A stretch of DNA of 64,000 bases from Marchantia polymorpha subsp. ruderalis. Lineage: Eukaryota > Streptophyta > Marchantiopsida > Marchantiales > Marchantiaceae. A program made the translations under genes and the position numbers. The stretch spans positions 12,504,501 to 12,568,500 of the forward strand of contig AP031352.1 in the NCBI GenBank assembly GCA_037833965.1. Direction: 5' to 3'. Positions 40,305 through 53,300 of the stretch are shown here, one piece after another. The notes beneath the pieces were generated by a model, which was not told the origin of the DNA, searched no databases, and saw only the letters and a program-made list of their open reading frames with translations. Each line of letters opens with the position of its first letter. Positions within the stretch are counted from its first letter, which is position 1.

Positions 40305-41950
40305 CAGAGTGTCCACCCACTTTAGCATCCAGTTGTCCGTAGTTTCCATTTTGTTGAATTGTCTGCAATATTCTTGAATTAGTAGCGGGCGATGTCCTTA
40401 TGCATGAAAAAACATCAGAATTCTTCACAGTTGAGTTTCATTTCATTGATTTGTCAATTTCTCCGTTCTACATGCTGTTTCGTGAACAATTTCGATGTCC
40501 TCTTAATACCCATCTTTCCTTTTCAGCGTGGCATCTTCAGGTAGATGAGCTGACTTCTGACTTCAGGGAACTGCATTGGATCGATCTAGATTAACATTAA
40601 TCAAATGTCAAAACATGTGTCAACACACACTCGATATTCATTAGCGAAAGAAGATATCCTAATGATGAAGGTCATCTAACGGCATCGGTTTCTCATGGAT
40701 TCCCAACCGCCGTATTTTATATTTACTCAAGGATCATAACATGTACATAAAATGTTAGACTGAAAGCTAAAGAGAGTGATAATTGGTCGCACATGGACAT
40801 ATCAAATCCGGTTTATATAACTCCGTCAATTAGGGAAAATAAGAGTTGCATCATTTGTATGTGTTTGTCTTCAACGGCTTTGCTTAAAGTAGCTCGTCGC
40901 CATTCCATAGATCGTTATTTATACTCTTGGATGTAGCAATAATGTACTCTCTGAAACATTGTTATGTATAAAATCTACAAAATAATAGATTTGTTACCAA
41001 AGTAAGTTTAGGTGTGGTCTAAATCGAGTCAAATCGTGTCTATCTTCTTGATATGTGATGACCTCTTTATCACGACATAACAAACATTGCAAAGTTAATT
41101 TCATTGTAAATAGTAACATACTTTCCACTTTGAATGGACAAACAGTCCTATACATCCATATGCATTGAATGCACATCGTAAGGAGCTATACAGAGCACTC
41201 GCCCAGTCACCTAGTCCTAACAATCCATGTCGCATCTAGAGTAGTTCATAGTGGGATGTAAACGATAAAGATACTACGCATTGACTATAAACACTTACGA
41301 ATAATCTTTGGGTTAGAGAAAAAAATTGTGCAAATTGTGAAGCTTATGCATTTTCTTGCCAAAGAATCCACTAAAACAAGCAGCAGAGCATGTTGATGGT
41401 GTGGTGCCATTAAGCCATACTCCGATCCTCCAGTCCAATAAAAGGGGAGGGATTGACTTAATCACTTGTCCTACTTCTAGCTGCATCCATGATGTGACAT
41501 AACTTACACATTCCTCCTGCAAAACTACCTCCGTGACAGTTAGCGCTCACTTGGTGCAAGGTCAAATGGGTATCGAGTTTTCTCCATATCTGGAACTCGA
41601 GCCACCGACTCAGTCAAAATAAGATCTCATTTCTTGTAAGAGACGTCTGGATATGTGCTGTGACGCGGCGAGCCGCCCACGCATTCATGAGAACATTCCA
41701 CTTTGACATTCTTTATTAGAAAGAAAAGAAAAAGTTATGGGATTTCCGAGTCAGGTCACCTGAGTCGGTCTGAACTTGGACACTTCTTCTGTTCGGGATC
41801 AGGTGGAGGACATGAGGGCGGCTCGGGTCGCGCAGGCCACGTTTTGCTGTGGACAACTATTTGCTGTCCACCGCAGTCTCTCCCAGGACATAGCACCCTG
41901 AAAGTTCGAGCCTTAATCCTCGAACGAAATCCACCTCATACTTTTTAACT

Positions 41951-44900
41951 CCCCTCAGCATTTAGGAAACATACAAATGGATTATGAGATTAAGAACAAT
42001 CGTTTTATCGTTTGACAAGCCTCCAGATCACGGCGGAAGTGTCACGCTAGTTCGGCCCTAGTGAAAAAAGGACTGTCTCACATATCTCCGCTGAGAAGCT
42101 TTCTAAGCTCTTGGAGTTCTCTCCAGCGATGAGCTTCCGACCTAAAGATAAGAAGCCACGTATAACTCTCCCACTCATATACTGTTCCCATGCTTCCACA
42201 TGTAAGTTAGCAACTCCCTTCTAGCGCCCAACCTAAGTTTCCCAATTAGATTTGCCGAAACTTTGCTATTATGAGCTCTACACTAAACATTTCGGGGGTC
42301 AAAAATTTACATGAAGCACTACAACTCCATACGTATGTCTCACTATGATCCAATATTCAACTATTGGGACATGGCATAAATCATGGGACTTTCTAGTAAA
42401 GGATTTGAGTTCATTTGCTTTGGTGTAGCTTTCATTCTCCTCAATGCTTGTACTTTGATTTAAAGCTCCATCCCCATTCCGATTATTTTCTTCTGCCGAC
42501 TTATGAACGTTGCCTTAGAGTCATCTGAGCACGGGAATGTAAGCCTTTGCCCACAGTATTCAAGTTGTAAGACAAAACATTAGTCTATGGGAAATAAAAA
42601 AAGGAAAAGGGGAGAGGTATTCTAGCAAATAGAGTGGACATACCACATCTGTACAATGATGAACTATAGGGATAGAATGCAAGAAACTTCCATTAGCATG
42701 ACAATGAAAAATGTGTGCTACTTCATTTAAGCATTCATTTAGTTCTAGCTAGCTCTACCTACATACAACAAAATGAAACTTATCAAAATGTCAATCAAAG
42801 TGATAAGCCTCATAGGCATATCACTATCTAATTCTGTTTGTATGAAATTGAAAACATATGAACTAACATAGATTACAAAAGATAAAATAATCCAATGTCA
42901 TGTAGGATGAAATCTTCTTGAGAATTCTCTCACAATTCAAATTCTACATCCATATCTATATAAAATTTCAAGATAAGAGAAGTTAGAAAAAAAATTCATC
43001 TTTTTATATAATTTTATAATTGAAAATCATTTTTGATGTGCCCAAGGAAAAAAATATATATATCTTTCTTACATAGTGATACAAAATATTACAAGTTAAC
43101 TCATGTCTTGATTAACTTCAATCAGTTCAACAAGTTAATCCGCTATTGCATGAAAGATCTTTTCCGTTACACAATTTAAATTTTCTTTTAAAAAATAACA
43201 ATTTTTTGGATACAGTATCTCTTCATCAAATCACGTAAATTTTATGTTGACTCCTTCAAAACAGTTAAAATGCATCAATCTTTAAATGTTGATGTTGAAA
43301 TACAAATGATTTCAAAGTGTACGTCATACATGTGACATAACATTGTATGTAATCAATATTGCTCCAATATTTTGCTATGAAATACTCTTTTGGATTATTT
43401 TTTTCATAATCTCCATAGAGTTTTTTTCTTTGCGCTATGCTTTCAAGCTCTTTTAAATTTGTAAATGTTGGAAATCAACACATACAAATCTTAACATTGT
43501 TTTTCAAATAGTCCAAGCTTTTAGATTTCATAGTCCTAATATCAATCTAAATAAGATAACATTAGTTAAAAAAATGTATATTTCTTACAAAATAATTCTA
43601 TTTTACACTAAAGTCTAAAATTTTAGTAAATTTTGCAATGCATATGATACAATGTCAAATTAATTGTCAATTATATAGATGTTGATTATGAACAAGATCT
43701 ACACATATAAAAAAATTATAATCATTAAACTTGAAAGGAAATAGTAGTAAGTAGAAAATCAACATCAAATAAATATGTGTAATTTGGTTCATTGCAATAG
43801 CTAGATTTGATGTGACAATGAAAGCAAAAAAATTTGATTAGATAAATTTAGCATAAAATGAAATTATTGTATGATAGTGTAAACCTTCAATGTCACAATC
43901 AAAATGCTTGTAAAGATAAATAGTAATTCAATTTGTTAAATTTTTATGACAACATTTTTTTCAAAATATTATACAAGAGATTCACATTGGAAGATTTGCA
44001 CGTGAAGATCAGTACAATAGATCATCAAATATGCTATTTCTAAATTTTATTATATTCAATCATATGTTGCTTAATTTTAATACATTTTAGTTTATGAAAT
44101 AAGACATATAGATTATGAAGGTTTTAATAATCAACAATTCTCAAAATAAATTATTAAGCAAGATCTAAAGCTAATTCAGGTCTTGATTGCAATATTGGTA
44201 TAATTATTTATTGATACAAAGTAATACGGAGAAAAAATTATAATAAAGATTTATAAGATTATTTTATGAATTCTACATTGAAAAGTTGATTTTTCTATAT
44301 ATATTCTACATAAGTATAAAGAACCAAAGTTACATTTATTTATATGAGAATGAATGAAAAAATACATGCGATCTTCATTTGTATTTCATTGAATGGACTC
44401 ATGACTTTATATGCATAAAAAAATAAATTAAATGATGACTAAAATAAAAAGTTGAAAAAAAACAATAGAGTAACATGTAAAGTTAACAAGCTATAAAAAA
44501 AAATAAGATTTTTTACATTGAAAAGTGAGAAAGTGAATAGATTACGAACTGGAGAGATGAAATTTGAAATTTTGATTAAAATTCATATTCAATATAAATT
44601 TATTATAATCAATATAATAGAATCAAATAGTATACAGCTGTAAAGTTTGAATATCAAACCAATCTTTTGCTTTGAATGAAAAATCATGTAAAATGAAAAG
44701 ATACACATGGAGTAAAACAATGAATGTTTTATACTATTGAACCATAAGTATATATATACATTTATGTTACTTTCATGCTTGTGACTTCTTTGTTTGAATG
44801 TTCATGAAATTTTATGTATAAGAATCTTACATGGATGAATATTGTGAAAAAAATTTGCTTAAATCTCATGGAATGAAATTCAATAGATATTTTTGCAAAA

Positions 44901-47349
44901 TATTTAAAATAATAATAAATTTAATCAACATTAAGAATTTTTTTCTCAAATCACAAGAGTGAGATTGTAAGATTTGAAATAAATTATGCATATTGATTAA
45001 TATATTGAAAAATTTTCATCTTCAGATATTCATCATGGATTTGAGTAAAGCAAATGTTTTCATTGTGTTCAAATGAATTTTGAAAAAAAAATATACATAC
45101 AGAAATGATTATTAGCATCTCATCCATGATAAATGAAGTAATCACAATTGCTAAATGAATTAGAAGTGTTTATGAATTCACACACGGTGAATTATTGATT
45201 AATGTTTGAGATTAATTTACATCAACGTCCAACGAATTTTAACTTATAAAATATTGTGCATCACCACTAATATCATCATCAAAACATAAAGAAAATTTTC
45301 GTTGATAGTTAATTTTAAATTTGTAAGAAAACCCTTTAAATAATAATCAAATAGTAACAAAATTTTGGGATACTCTTCAAAATCATGCATGCAAGAATAT
45401 GAGACATAATATCAAATACTATCATGATAACAAGAAGTATGTTAAATGCAACAACAATCTGTTTACAACATGAAGAGCAAAATATATCAAAAATTTTACA
45501 AAATAATTTTCTAAAAAAAAATCATCTACGATCAAAAGTTGCAAGACATATCTAGCTAATTTTTATACATATCATGATGAAAATATATGAGATGATAATT
45601 TTCAATTATCTTGAAGCAATTGAAAATTTTTGGTCACATAATATTGCAATAAAATTTGAAGTATTATAGATGAAAAACATGAGTGAATTGTCAAACTATC
45701 AAGTTAAAACCGAATTACATGATCACCAAGTGTAGAGTTATATAAGTGGATACAATAAAAAAAAATTTGAAAAATGAGTAATTCTTTTGCTTGATATGTT
45801 ACCATTCTGATACTAAATACAATTTAAAGTTAGGATTTGAAGAGAAAGTAATGGAAATAGTATTGTATCTTAGAAGAAGAATTTAACTTTATTTGTGATT
45901 AATATGGAAATTCTTCAAAAAAAACTTATATTTCTTGAACATTATAAGTTAGATTCAAAAACAAACTTTACATTCCATATTCCTAAAATTATATTTTTAT
46001 AAAGTATGGAGAATTTTTTTAGATAATCTATTTGCAAGGTTATCACCGAAAAGACATGTGGATCACAACATTGAGTTCATTTTAGAATCATGCAAAACTG
46101 AAGTGAAAGAATAACAAAGATAAGCTTTCTTTAACACAAATTTTTTTTGCATAAACTTATTTTAAATTTTCATTTAGCTTCAATGATATATATTTTTTAT
46201 ATTTTGATCAAATTTGATAAAAAAAAATCATTGTGTAAATCAAAATGTTTAATTTTTTCAAAACTTATAATTACTTAACATGTTTGTGCGGGTGCATTAT
46301 AATCATTAGATTTACATCATCTCAATTGGACCAAAATTTTAATATTATGTGAATAAATCAAACTCTTATAAAATATGACATACGTCTAATATTCTTGCAG
46401 TGTAGTTCGTAGCCGTATTCCAATTCATGAATTTTTTGTAAGTATGACAAAGACATCAAAGAGAAAATGAAAGAAACAAAAGTTATGCTCATTCATAGAT
46501 CACATGCCAATCAACCAAGCAAAAAGATTGATAAGAGAGTATAAGAGCATGATCATAGAAACATTACCTCAAAAGCAATCTTAATAGAACTAGGTTGAAA
46601 TTTTCTTTACTATTTTTTCCAGAACGATTGATATTCTTAAAAAATATATTATTCAACATGTTTTGAGTTAAAAGGGAATAAGCAGATTTCATCATCCATT
46701 TCATGCAACTTCTTTATTTGTATTTTTCAATGTGGATGAGTCTACCTTCAAAAGAAAAAGCAGAGCAGTGATTTCTCATACATGATAAATCACACACTTC
46801 TCTAGGTAGCAGCATGAAGACAGAAAGGTTATAGTTAGAACCCTAGTGGAACAATATTTACACATTGTATTTCAATGTGTATCTCCTTTCCATGCAAAAC
46901 CTCAATGCTATATAAATACATGTATATATACATATATAATTTATAATATTCATTTCACATAAGTACATACATTCAAAATCTGAACACACTCATATTTTTT
47001 TAACAGATTTTCACAGATATTCCAAAAGGTTCAACAAAATCGAAATAGAAAGAAAAGAGCTAAAACATAACAAATTATCCAATCCATTTGTCGAAATTAC
47101 TCAAAATGTTAAAAGGTAAATTATTCTGAACTATGTTTAACCCTCGTAGCTTCCAATTCTCGTTTTATGGAGATTATTTCGGAGAAGAACTTGTATAATC
47201 AATCTCAACTTTTGGTAAGCTATAATCACAGAATTTATGCAACTCCTCACCTCTTCCTAATCCACAATCAGCTCTTATCTTGCCTCTTCGAAGAAATGAT
47301 ACACTTTGTAGGTCTTATATTTTAAATTTGAAAAGCTTCGATAAGGGTA
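41951..47349. other. AT-rich gene desert, probably old transposon sequence
   Basis: About 5.4 kb with no open frame of 60 codons on either strand, strongly AT-rich from about 42600. Poly-A, poly-T and alternating AT runs are frequent. A TATA-like ctatataaatac near 46910, followed by alternating TA, could be an old LTR promoter, but no LTR ends, primer-binding site or protein motif could be recognised. It resembles the AT-rich DNA around the copia fragment in composition. Confidence 0.5.
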
Positions 47350-50274
47350 GTGAAGAATCTTGTGAATTCTGCTGATTATTTAGCCGAGACTTTTCTGACT
47401 AAGTGTGAATTATTGCACTATCAGTTAAGAATCTACGTCGATCAAGGAAGATGCAGCAGTATACGAAAGGAAAAAGTATATAGAAGTTCACAAAGAGAAA
47501 ACTGGATCTTCATATGGAGGTATTTCTTGGAAAACTTCAGACATCGAAAAGATATTTATCTGTTTATTAAATGAAAAGATACCTTATAGCATTCATCTTC
47601 TGCGCTTAGAATTGTTAAAGTGAATGACATGATTATGGAGCAGTACAGATTTTTTTAAATGTCCAAATGTCATCCATATGGACATTTGGATGACATTTGG
47701 CTGAATGAAGGCTGCTAAGACGTTGTGCACACCTAATTTTCTATTTGCTCAATACGCAATGTTTAAACATAAAAATTATATTTGATACAATTTTTATGTT
47801 TCAACAAATTGTGACATCTAAATTAGAATGCATCAGCGCGATGCACTTGACTTTGTCTCTATGTCCGATACTTGACCTTATCAATCAAATTTTCAGACGC
47901 TACCTTTTCTTACACAGATATTTCATCATAATTTAAAAAAAGTGACTTTTCATCTAGCAAGATTCAATTTTGTTCGTAATGTTTATAAGTGATAAGCATT
48001 TGTGTTGTCTTTATAAAACACTTGACAGCTGCATCACCCAGTTCCTTCATTCCCCATAATATGGTCCAAAGAGCAAAATGATCCTGATCAAGGTTTAAAA
48101 ATATCAAAATAAAGTAAGGTTTAAAATATATTTTTATAAACTCTTGTGTACACTATATCATAATGTTAAAAGACACGAAGACATTGGTCTATATATACTA
48201 AAATGTATTGCTTCGTTAATTCATTTTACCAAGCACATAATTTTGCTCGTTGAACTACTCTTCCTGCAAGAGTAAGAATCATTCTTTTTCAATCCCCAAT
48301 TATATTGGCTATGAAAAATTCGAAAAGCTTTCCTTGCATCTGCATATTTACGCGTTTAAACCAGCAGGAAGCGCCAACGGTGGATAATGATGTCCTGATT
48401 TAATTTCAAGGATATGTATTAACCCTTGAAATCCCTGTTTTTTCATTTTGAAAAAGAAAACAGCTTGCAAGGAATTGAGATTGCCTGCACATATACTTAT
48501 GTAGACGTGAATTACATGTTCTTTCAATCTTGGTGAATATATCTCACATAAAATTATACATCTCCTTAGATTGTCAGGTTATCAAACGGGCTACTGACTA
48601 GACTATTCTCAGTGTATTCGTCTGGTAACCATTGTCTACCACATCAGATGATTGGTTATAAATCCAAGAACTTCCTCACATCATCTTAGAATCCGAACTA
48701 TCCATCGCTTTGTTCACTGCAAAATATGGTGTCAACCATACCTGAACAAATGGCAATCGATTGTTTTACCTGTAAAAGTTTATACGTTTGGGCTGTAAAC
48801 CACATAATTGATTAGTACGCGTCTCAAAGGAACCATGTGTATCGCAGGATGCAACCAGAAAACTGCTAGCCCTTTGACCTTCAATACCTACCGGTACCCT
48901 CCTTTACTTTCGTACACATGTACTCAGTATTCTAAAGTCACTTAAAAGGAAATGGTTGCTCGGTGCTGTGTTACATAGTCCTTCACGTTAAGAACCAGAC
49001 TTTCTGACAGACTAACATCGGTTCGTAACCATCACCGTCAGTGTATCATTAGTTGGTTCTTACACAAATGTGTTTTCATTTTTCCTTAGGACGCGCCACA
49101 AATGATTTCTTTTCCACAATTCCACTCAATCGGATTGTATAGGATTCCCATGTTTGAGTCTGAACGAAGATCCACATTCATTACGCTTGTTGCATGCTGA
49201 GATCGTGATGACAAGCTCCGACGGAGGGATGTATGCATCTCCACCCTAAGGCTGTCACAACATAATCAAGTTCTAACAATGACCCCAGCAAAATGTAAGA
49301 TAACACATCTATAATCCACAAGTTCACGAGTACCTTCTGAAATCTAGGGCTCTGTTTCTCCACGACATATTATCTATGTAGTGACACGTTCTTTCAGAGC
49401 TCAGATACTTCACGTAGTTCGAGCCAGAATGAACGAAAGTCATACTTTTATCCACCCTACCAACAGCACACATATTCCATCTAATAATTTAAAACAAGAT
49501 AAACCTCTGCAAACACTCATCATTGGCAGTTGAACACACTCAAAACTAAAAGCTCGTTTGAAATGTCACAAAGTGTCTGAGAAAGAGCGAGCTAGTGGAC
49601 ATCTCACAAGTTACCTACACACTGCTCTCCACCATCACTGGTCGGAATGTCGGTTTTGATATATGTATCTCCAGGTAGTGTGCAATAAATACTCATCATC
49701 CTTCATAGAGACTGTCACCAAGTGACATTCTCTTGAATGTTAGATAGATGATGAGTTGTTTCACAAAGCATTCAAATGCCGAAACGTCTTTTGTCCATGA
49801 GCTTGGGTGTTGAGCACAATGCTGGTGCACCAGTAAAGTGAATGTACTTTGAGAATCAAAATTGAACTCATTGCATCCAGAACCTGGATTTTCATTCACA
49901 CTCCGTTGTGATAACACAAATGTGTTGGCTTCTCTCGGACGAATCATTTTCTCTCATACTTGTCCTTGATACTACATGCTCGCAGCTGCTTTCAGGACAA
50001 AGACTCACATTTCCATGAGCTTCATACTAACCTGTCATTTAGAAGAGAGACTTGCGTGGGAAAGCTTTGCAGTCGATGGAGAGGGGACTGCAATGAATCG
50101 TGAGTATGCTAACGTCTAACTTTACAAGACCAATATTGAGGCCACCTGCAACCTCTGGCAAAAGATTGGCACCCAACTGCCTCTTGGCCTTGAGTCCATT
50201 CAGTCAACACAGGCAAGGTGTTACGGGTACCTAACTTCACATTTACCACGCCAGCTACAGATGTGGAAGAAAAG
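47350..50274. other. Intergenic region downstream of NPL4
   Basis: No recognised gene. A hairpin lies at 47663-47700. The right end includes the 3' flank of the minus-strand NPL4 gene. Confidence 0.4.
47663..47700. repeat. Perfect 13-bp inverted repeat
   Basis: Arms ccaaatgtcatcc (47663-47675) and ggatgacatttgg (47688-47700) are perfectly complementary around a 12-base spacer, which itself can pair with the left flank (aaatgtcc with ggacattt). Confidence 0.95.
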
Positions 50275-52132
50275 CTAAAAGTTGCTCGCAAGCGACTCAA
50301 TAATTAGCTGGTAACCATCGGGGACGGGACTTTGTAGTCGCACAACTTCAGCTAGTTGAGGAACATCAGTATTGAGATCGAAATGATTCGACAACAACAA
50401 CAATAAATGGAAGTCAGATATTCTCTTCACATATGACACGTTTTTGCTCCGATCGAGATGTGCCTTCAGTTGTTGTAGAGATCGTGGAGACTGGCGGTTC
50501 TCGATAGGGAATGTAGTTGTCAACAGCCCCTGCACACACACACACGCATACACACATTGGAAGAGTTATGGCTACTTAAAAGACCCAGATACGTCCCATC
50601 CTTATGTTTTAAGCTTCACATGCTGTTTCCTGTTCACTACAAGACTACCAAGCAAAAAAAAGTTTGAACAAGGGATTTGTCTTAGGTGTACAGAAGGATT
50701 TGATCACGTACAATACGAGGTTGGATAAACAAGTTTCAACTCCTCTAAGCAGAAAAAGATGTACAGACAAATGTACATGGTGAAATCAAAATGTGGTTAT
50801 CGGGCTATTAGAGCACAATGGAAATATGCGAGAGCTACTCTGTTAGACGGTCTTGGGTTTAAAAGAAAACAAACAAATACAGAATACTGTCAATAGAGTA
50901 TGATGGCACTCACGTGGACTCTTAACTATAACCTTTGCGCTGTCCTTTCAGGGTTAGAAGGGTGTAAATGGAGCATAAACAACATCAGGCAGAGGTGTGT
51001 TTTAGAACAAAAACAGGTCCAGCAAATCCCAAGATTATGTTGATACTCTAAGCAAGTTCAGACAGAGACAACTAAAAACGGATAACAAAATTGCGTGTTG
51101 AAACGCAGTCCAAAGTTCATAAGTAAGGAACGAAAATCACACCTGGTGATCTAGGATCTTGACCAACACGAGGAAGAAATCGTTGTCAACATCACGCGTG
51201 TCCTTTCCTAGGATGACGACATCCTTGTTCATCCTCGACAGCTTGGGATCCAGATTTGGGACATTATCTACAAACCAGCCCTCTTTGTAAAGCTTCACGC
51301 ACTGGTCACTGAGTTGAAATGCTTCAAAATGTACATCGGCCCCGCCTTCTTCATTGACTTCCAGCTTCACAATCGCTGTGGCCCAACCTTCAAATCCACT
51401 TTCTGCGTGGAGCTCAGCCGCCTGTTTAATCTCCACACTCGACAGTGTGTAATCCCTTTTGTTCTGACTCACCGTTTGAGTGAAAATGAAACCCACTCTT
51501 CTCATTCCTAGTCCTGTGGCAATGGCTTCTACATTCTTTTCCTCTTCTGGGTCCCGCAAAAGGAGAAGGCTTTCCTCTGATCCATGCTGAGGAGGTTCAT
51601 ATATAAATTCCACCTTAACCTCCCCTTCTTCTCCAACTGTACCATACATGAAACCTCCTCTCTTCACAGAAAAGGCCAGACTCTCATGTACATAATGTTG
51701 GAAAGCATTTGCAGCGTCTCTGTCAAATGACAAAGAGCAACAGTGAGGTTTCTCCTGTCTCTCAATCCTAGTTTGCCTTGCGATCAAATCATCCATTGTC
51801 ATTTTCTTGCCAAATGCGCCTGCCGGAGTCACCGGTGGCCCCGCAATTACCCTCTCCCCATTGTAAGAGAGGAAGACCACCGATCCATGGGCAATTCCCA
51901 GAGATGTGAGTGAAGCCGACGGAACCTTCATGTCTGTGAATTCAGAGGCCAAATCTGCCGACTTGGACAGGAGCAGGCCCTGGTTTGTAGATAAGAGCTG
52001 GTTGGATATTGGAACCTGGAGGTTCTCTTCTATGGCATGTTGTAATTTTCCAACCGTGGCGTTAGGATCCACTGTCACTCGCTCCAGACCATCTCGGCTT
52101 CGGATTCTGACCAACATCTTGTCGGAAGGCAT
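50275..52132 (-). CDS. NPL4: NPL4, CDC48/p97 ubiquitin cofactor
   Basis: With UFD1, NPL4 recruits polyubiquitinated clients to the CDC48/p97 ATPase for extraction and degradation, in cytosol and nucleus and at the ER. Two exons: 52132-51143 (330 codons, ending LVKILDHQ) and 50529-50275 (84 residues), giving 414, essentially the length of Arabidopsis NPL4. A ubiquitin-like N-terminal domain spans about 6-90: MLVRIRSRDGLERVTVD, then LAHGSVVFLSY-type strands near 82-93. The NPL4/MPN-like core follows: FGKKMTMDDLIARQTR, FDRDAANAFQHYV, KRGGFMYGTV, GLGMRRVGFIFTQT, LHAESGFEGWATAIVKLE, DNDFFLVLVKILDHQ. Exon 2 has TFPIENR, VKRISDFHLLL and PDGYQLIIESLASNF. As in other plant NPL4s there is no terminal zinc finger. 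A second ATG five codons in matches the Arabidopsis start, so either could initiate. The gene looks intact. Confidence 0.97.
50532..50556 (-). repeat. GT repeat at the 3' splice site of the NPL4 intron
   Basis: On the sense strand a (TG)n tract, with a gcgtgtatg interruption, ends directly at the cag acceptor before exon 2. It takes the place normally held by a polypyrimidine tract. Confidence 0.85.
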
Positions 52133-53300
52133 GAATCAAGAACCAGCACAACGGCGACGCTTCAAGCTTCCCGCTACCAATCCGAATTGATTCCACGGCA
52201 CGTATCCTGGAGACAGTGAACCATCGAGTATTTTTCCAGACCACACGCAAGCAGAACGTCAATAGTCTGCAGAAACCCCAATTCCCAATTCTGAATGAAG
52301 ACCAAAACTAGGAGTGCATGACATGCAATTCCACCGCTGGAGATATTGAAACAGTTTTAAGAACTTACAACTTCCAACTTGCTCAATAATCCCAGACCCA
52401 ATTCTTCAACAACCTCCGGCAGTTCAATCCGACGGATTGCAGCACATTGTGGACAACAAAAATGCACAGCTAGCCCCAAGGGTTTGAACTCTGGCGTCTT
52501 ACAGAACCATAGAAGCTTCTGGGCGTTAATTTTGGAATCCCACTACATGGATGGACGGGCACCTGGAGCTCGAACAGGACCCCTGAATCGTAAATATCGG
52601 ATGAAGCGTTTAAATTGATCGAATGGATCTCTAAAACAGGTTTGCTACTGACAGCTGCAAACAGCAAGATTGGATTTCTGGCTCTAAGTCAGCAGAAGCA
52701 ACTTCGGCAAGCCCCAGGAGTGTCGATGTCTAGGACGGTATGCTCAGAAATCGACGAGAAAGTAGCACTAGCGCTACTGCTTGATGCAATACACAGCCCA
52801 TGCAAATGGGAGCAAAGCCAGAGAAAGACGAGAATGTTAAGAGAAAGGAGGAAGGAATGAAGTAGAAGGCAACCGGAGACTAAGGAGAAGTGCAAGCCAA
52901 GGAAGGCGATGGAAGGGAAAGGAGGGTTCGTTCAGTGGCACCTGGTCTCTCTTGCTCTGCTTTCCTTGACGCATGGAATCTCTTTTTCATTTTACCAGCT
53001 GCTGTGGCTGTTTGATTCAACCCCTTGTTCATCAAGTTTGGAATTCCCCCTACAAGCAAGAACCCCAGTTCCAGCATTTCATCCGTTTCATGAATGTCTA
53101 CCCTCACCATGGATGACACTTTGATCCAAAATGTAGGTTTCACAATGCCTTTCTCTTGGATGACCTCCCCTTCAGCTGTTGTACCCTCCTCTTTCGTCAA
53201 TCAGAACTGGATTCCACGGAGGGATGACCGTAAGAGCTAGGACATTTATGACATATGAAAGAATCATATCAAGGAGATGAAGAGTTTAGCACCTGTTCGA
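52133..53300 (-). promoter_or_regulatory. NPL4 upstream region
   Basis: Leader and promoter of NPL4 should lie here. A 106-codon minus-strand frame at 53200-52880 has no recognisable domain; it could be an upstream frame or chance. Composition falls to AT-rich after about 53250. Confidence 0.4.

Larger units (their letters stand above)
36641..41950. other. Gene-poor intergenic DNA with several inverted repeats
   Basis: Moderate to high GC between about 36900 and 38700, then lower. Frames up to 164 codons occur but none resembles a known protein. Notable structure: inverted repeats at 38148-38190 and 40019-40090, and a TGACTCA cluster at 40240-40304. I recognise no gene. Confidence 0.4.

Noticed and set aside
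52880..53200. 106-codon minus-strand frame upstream of NPL4
   Set aside because: No familiar motif or splice partner; it cannot be distinguished from chance or an upstream frame.
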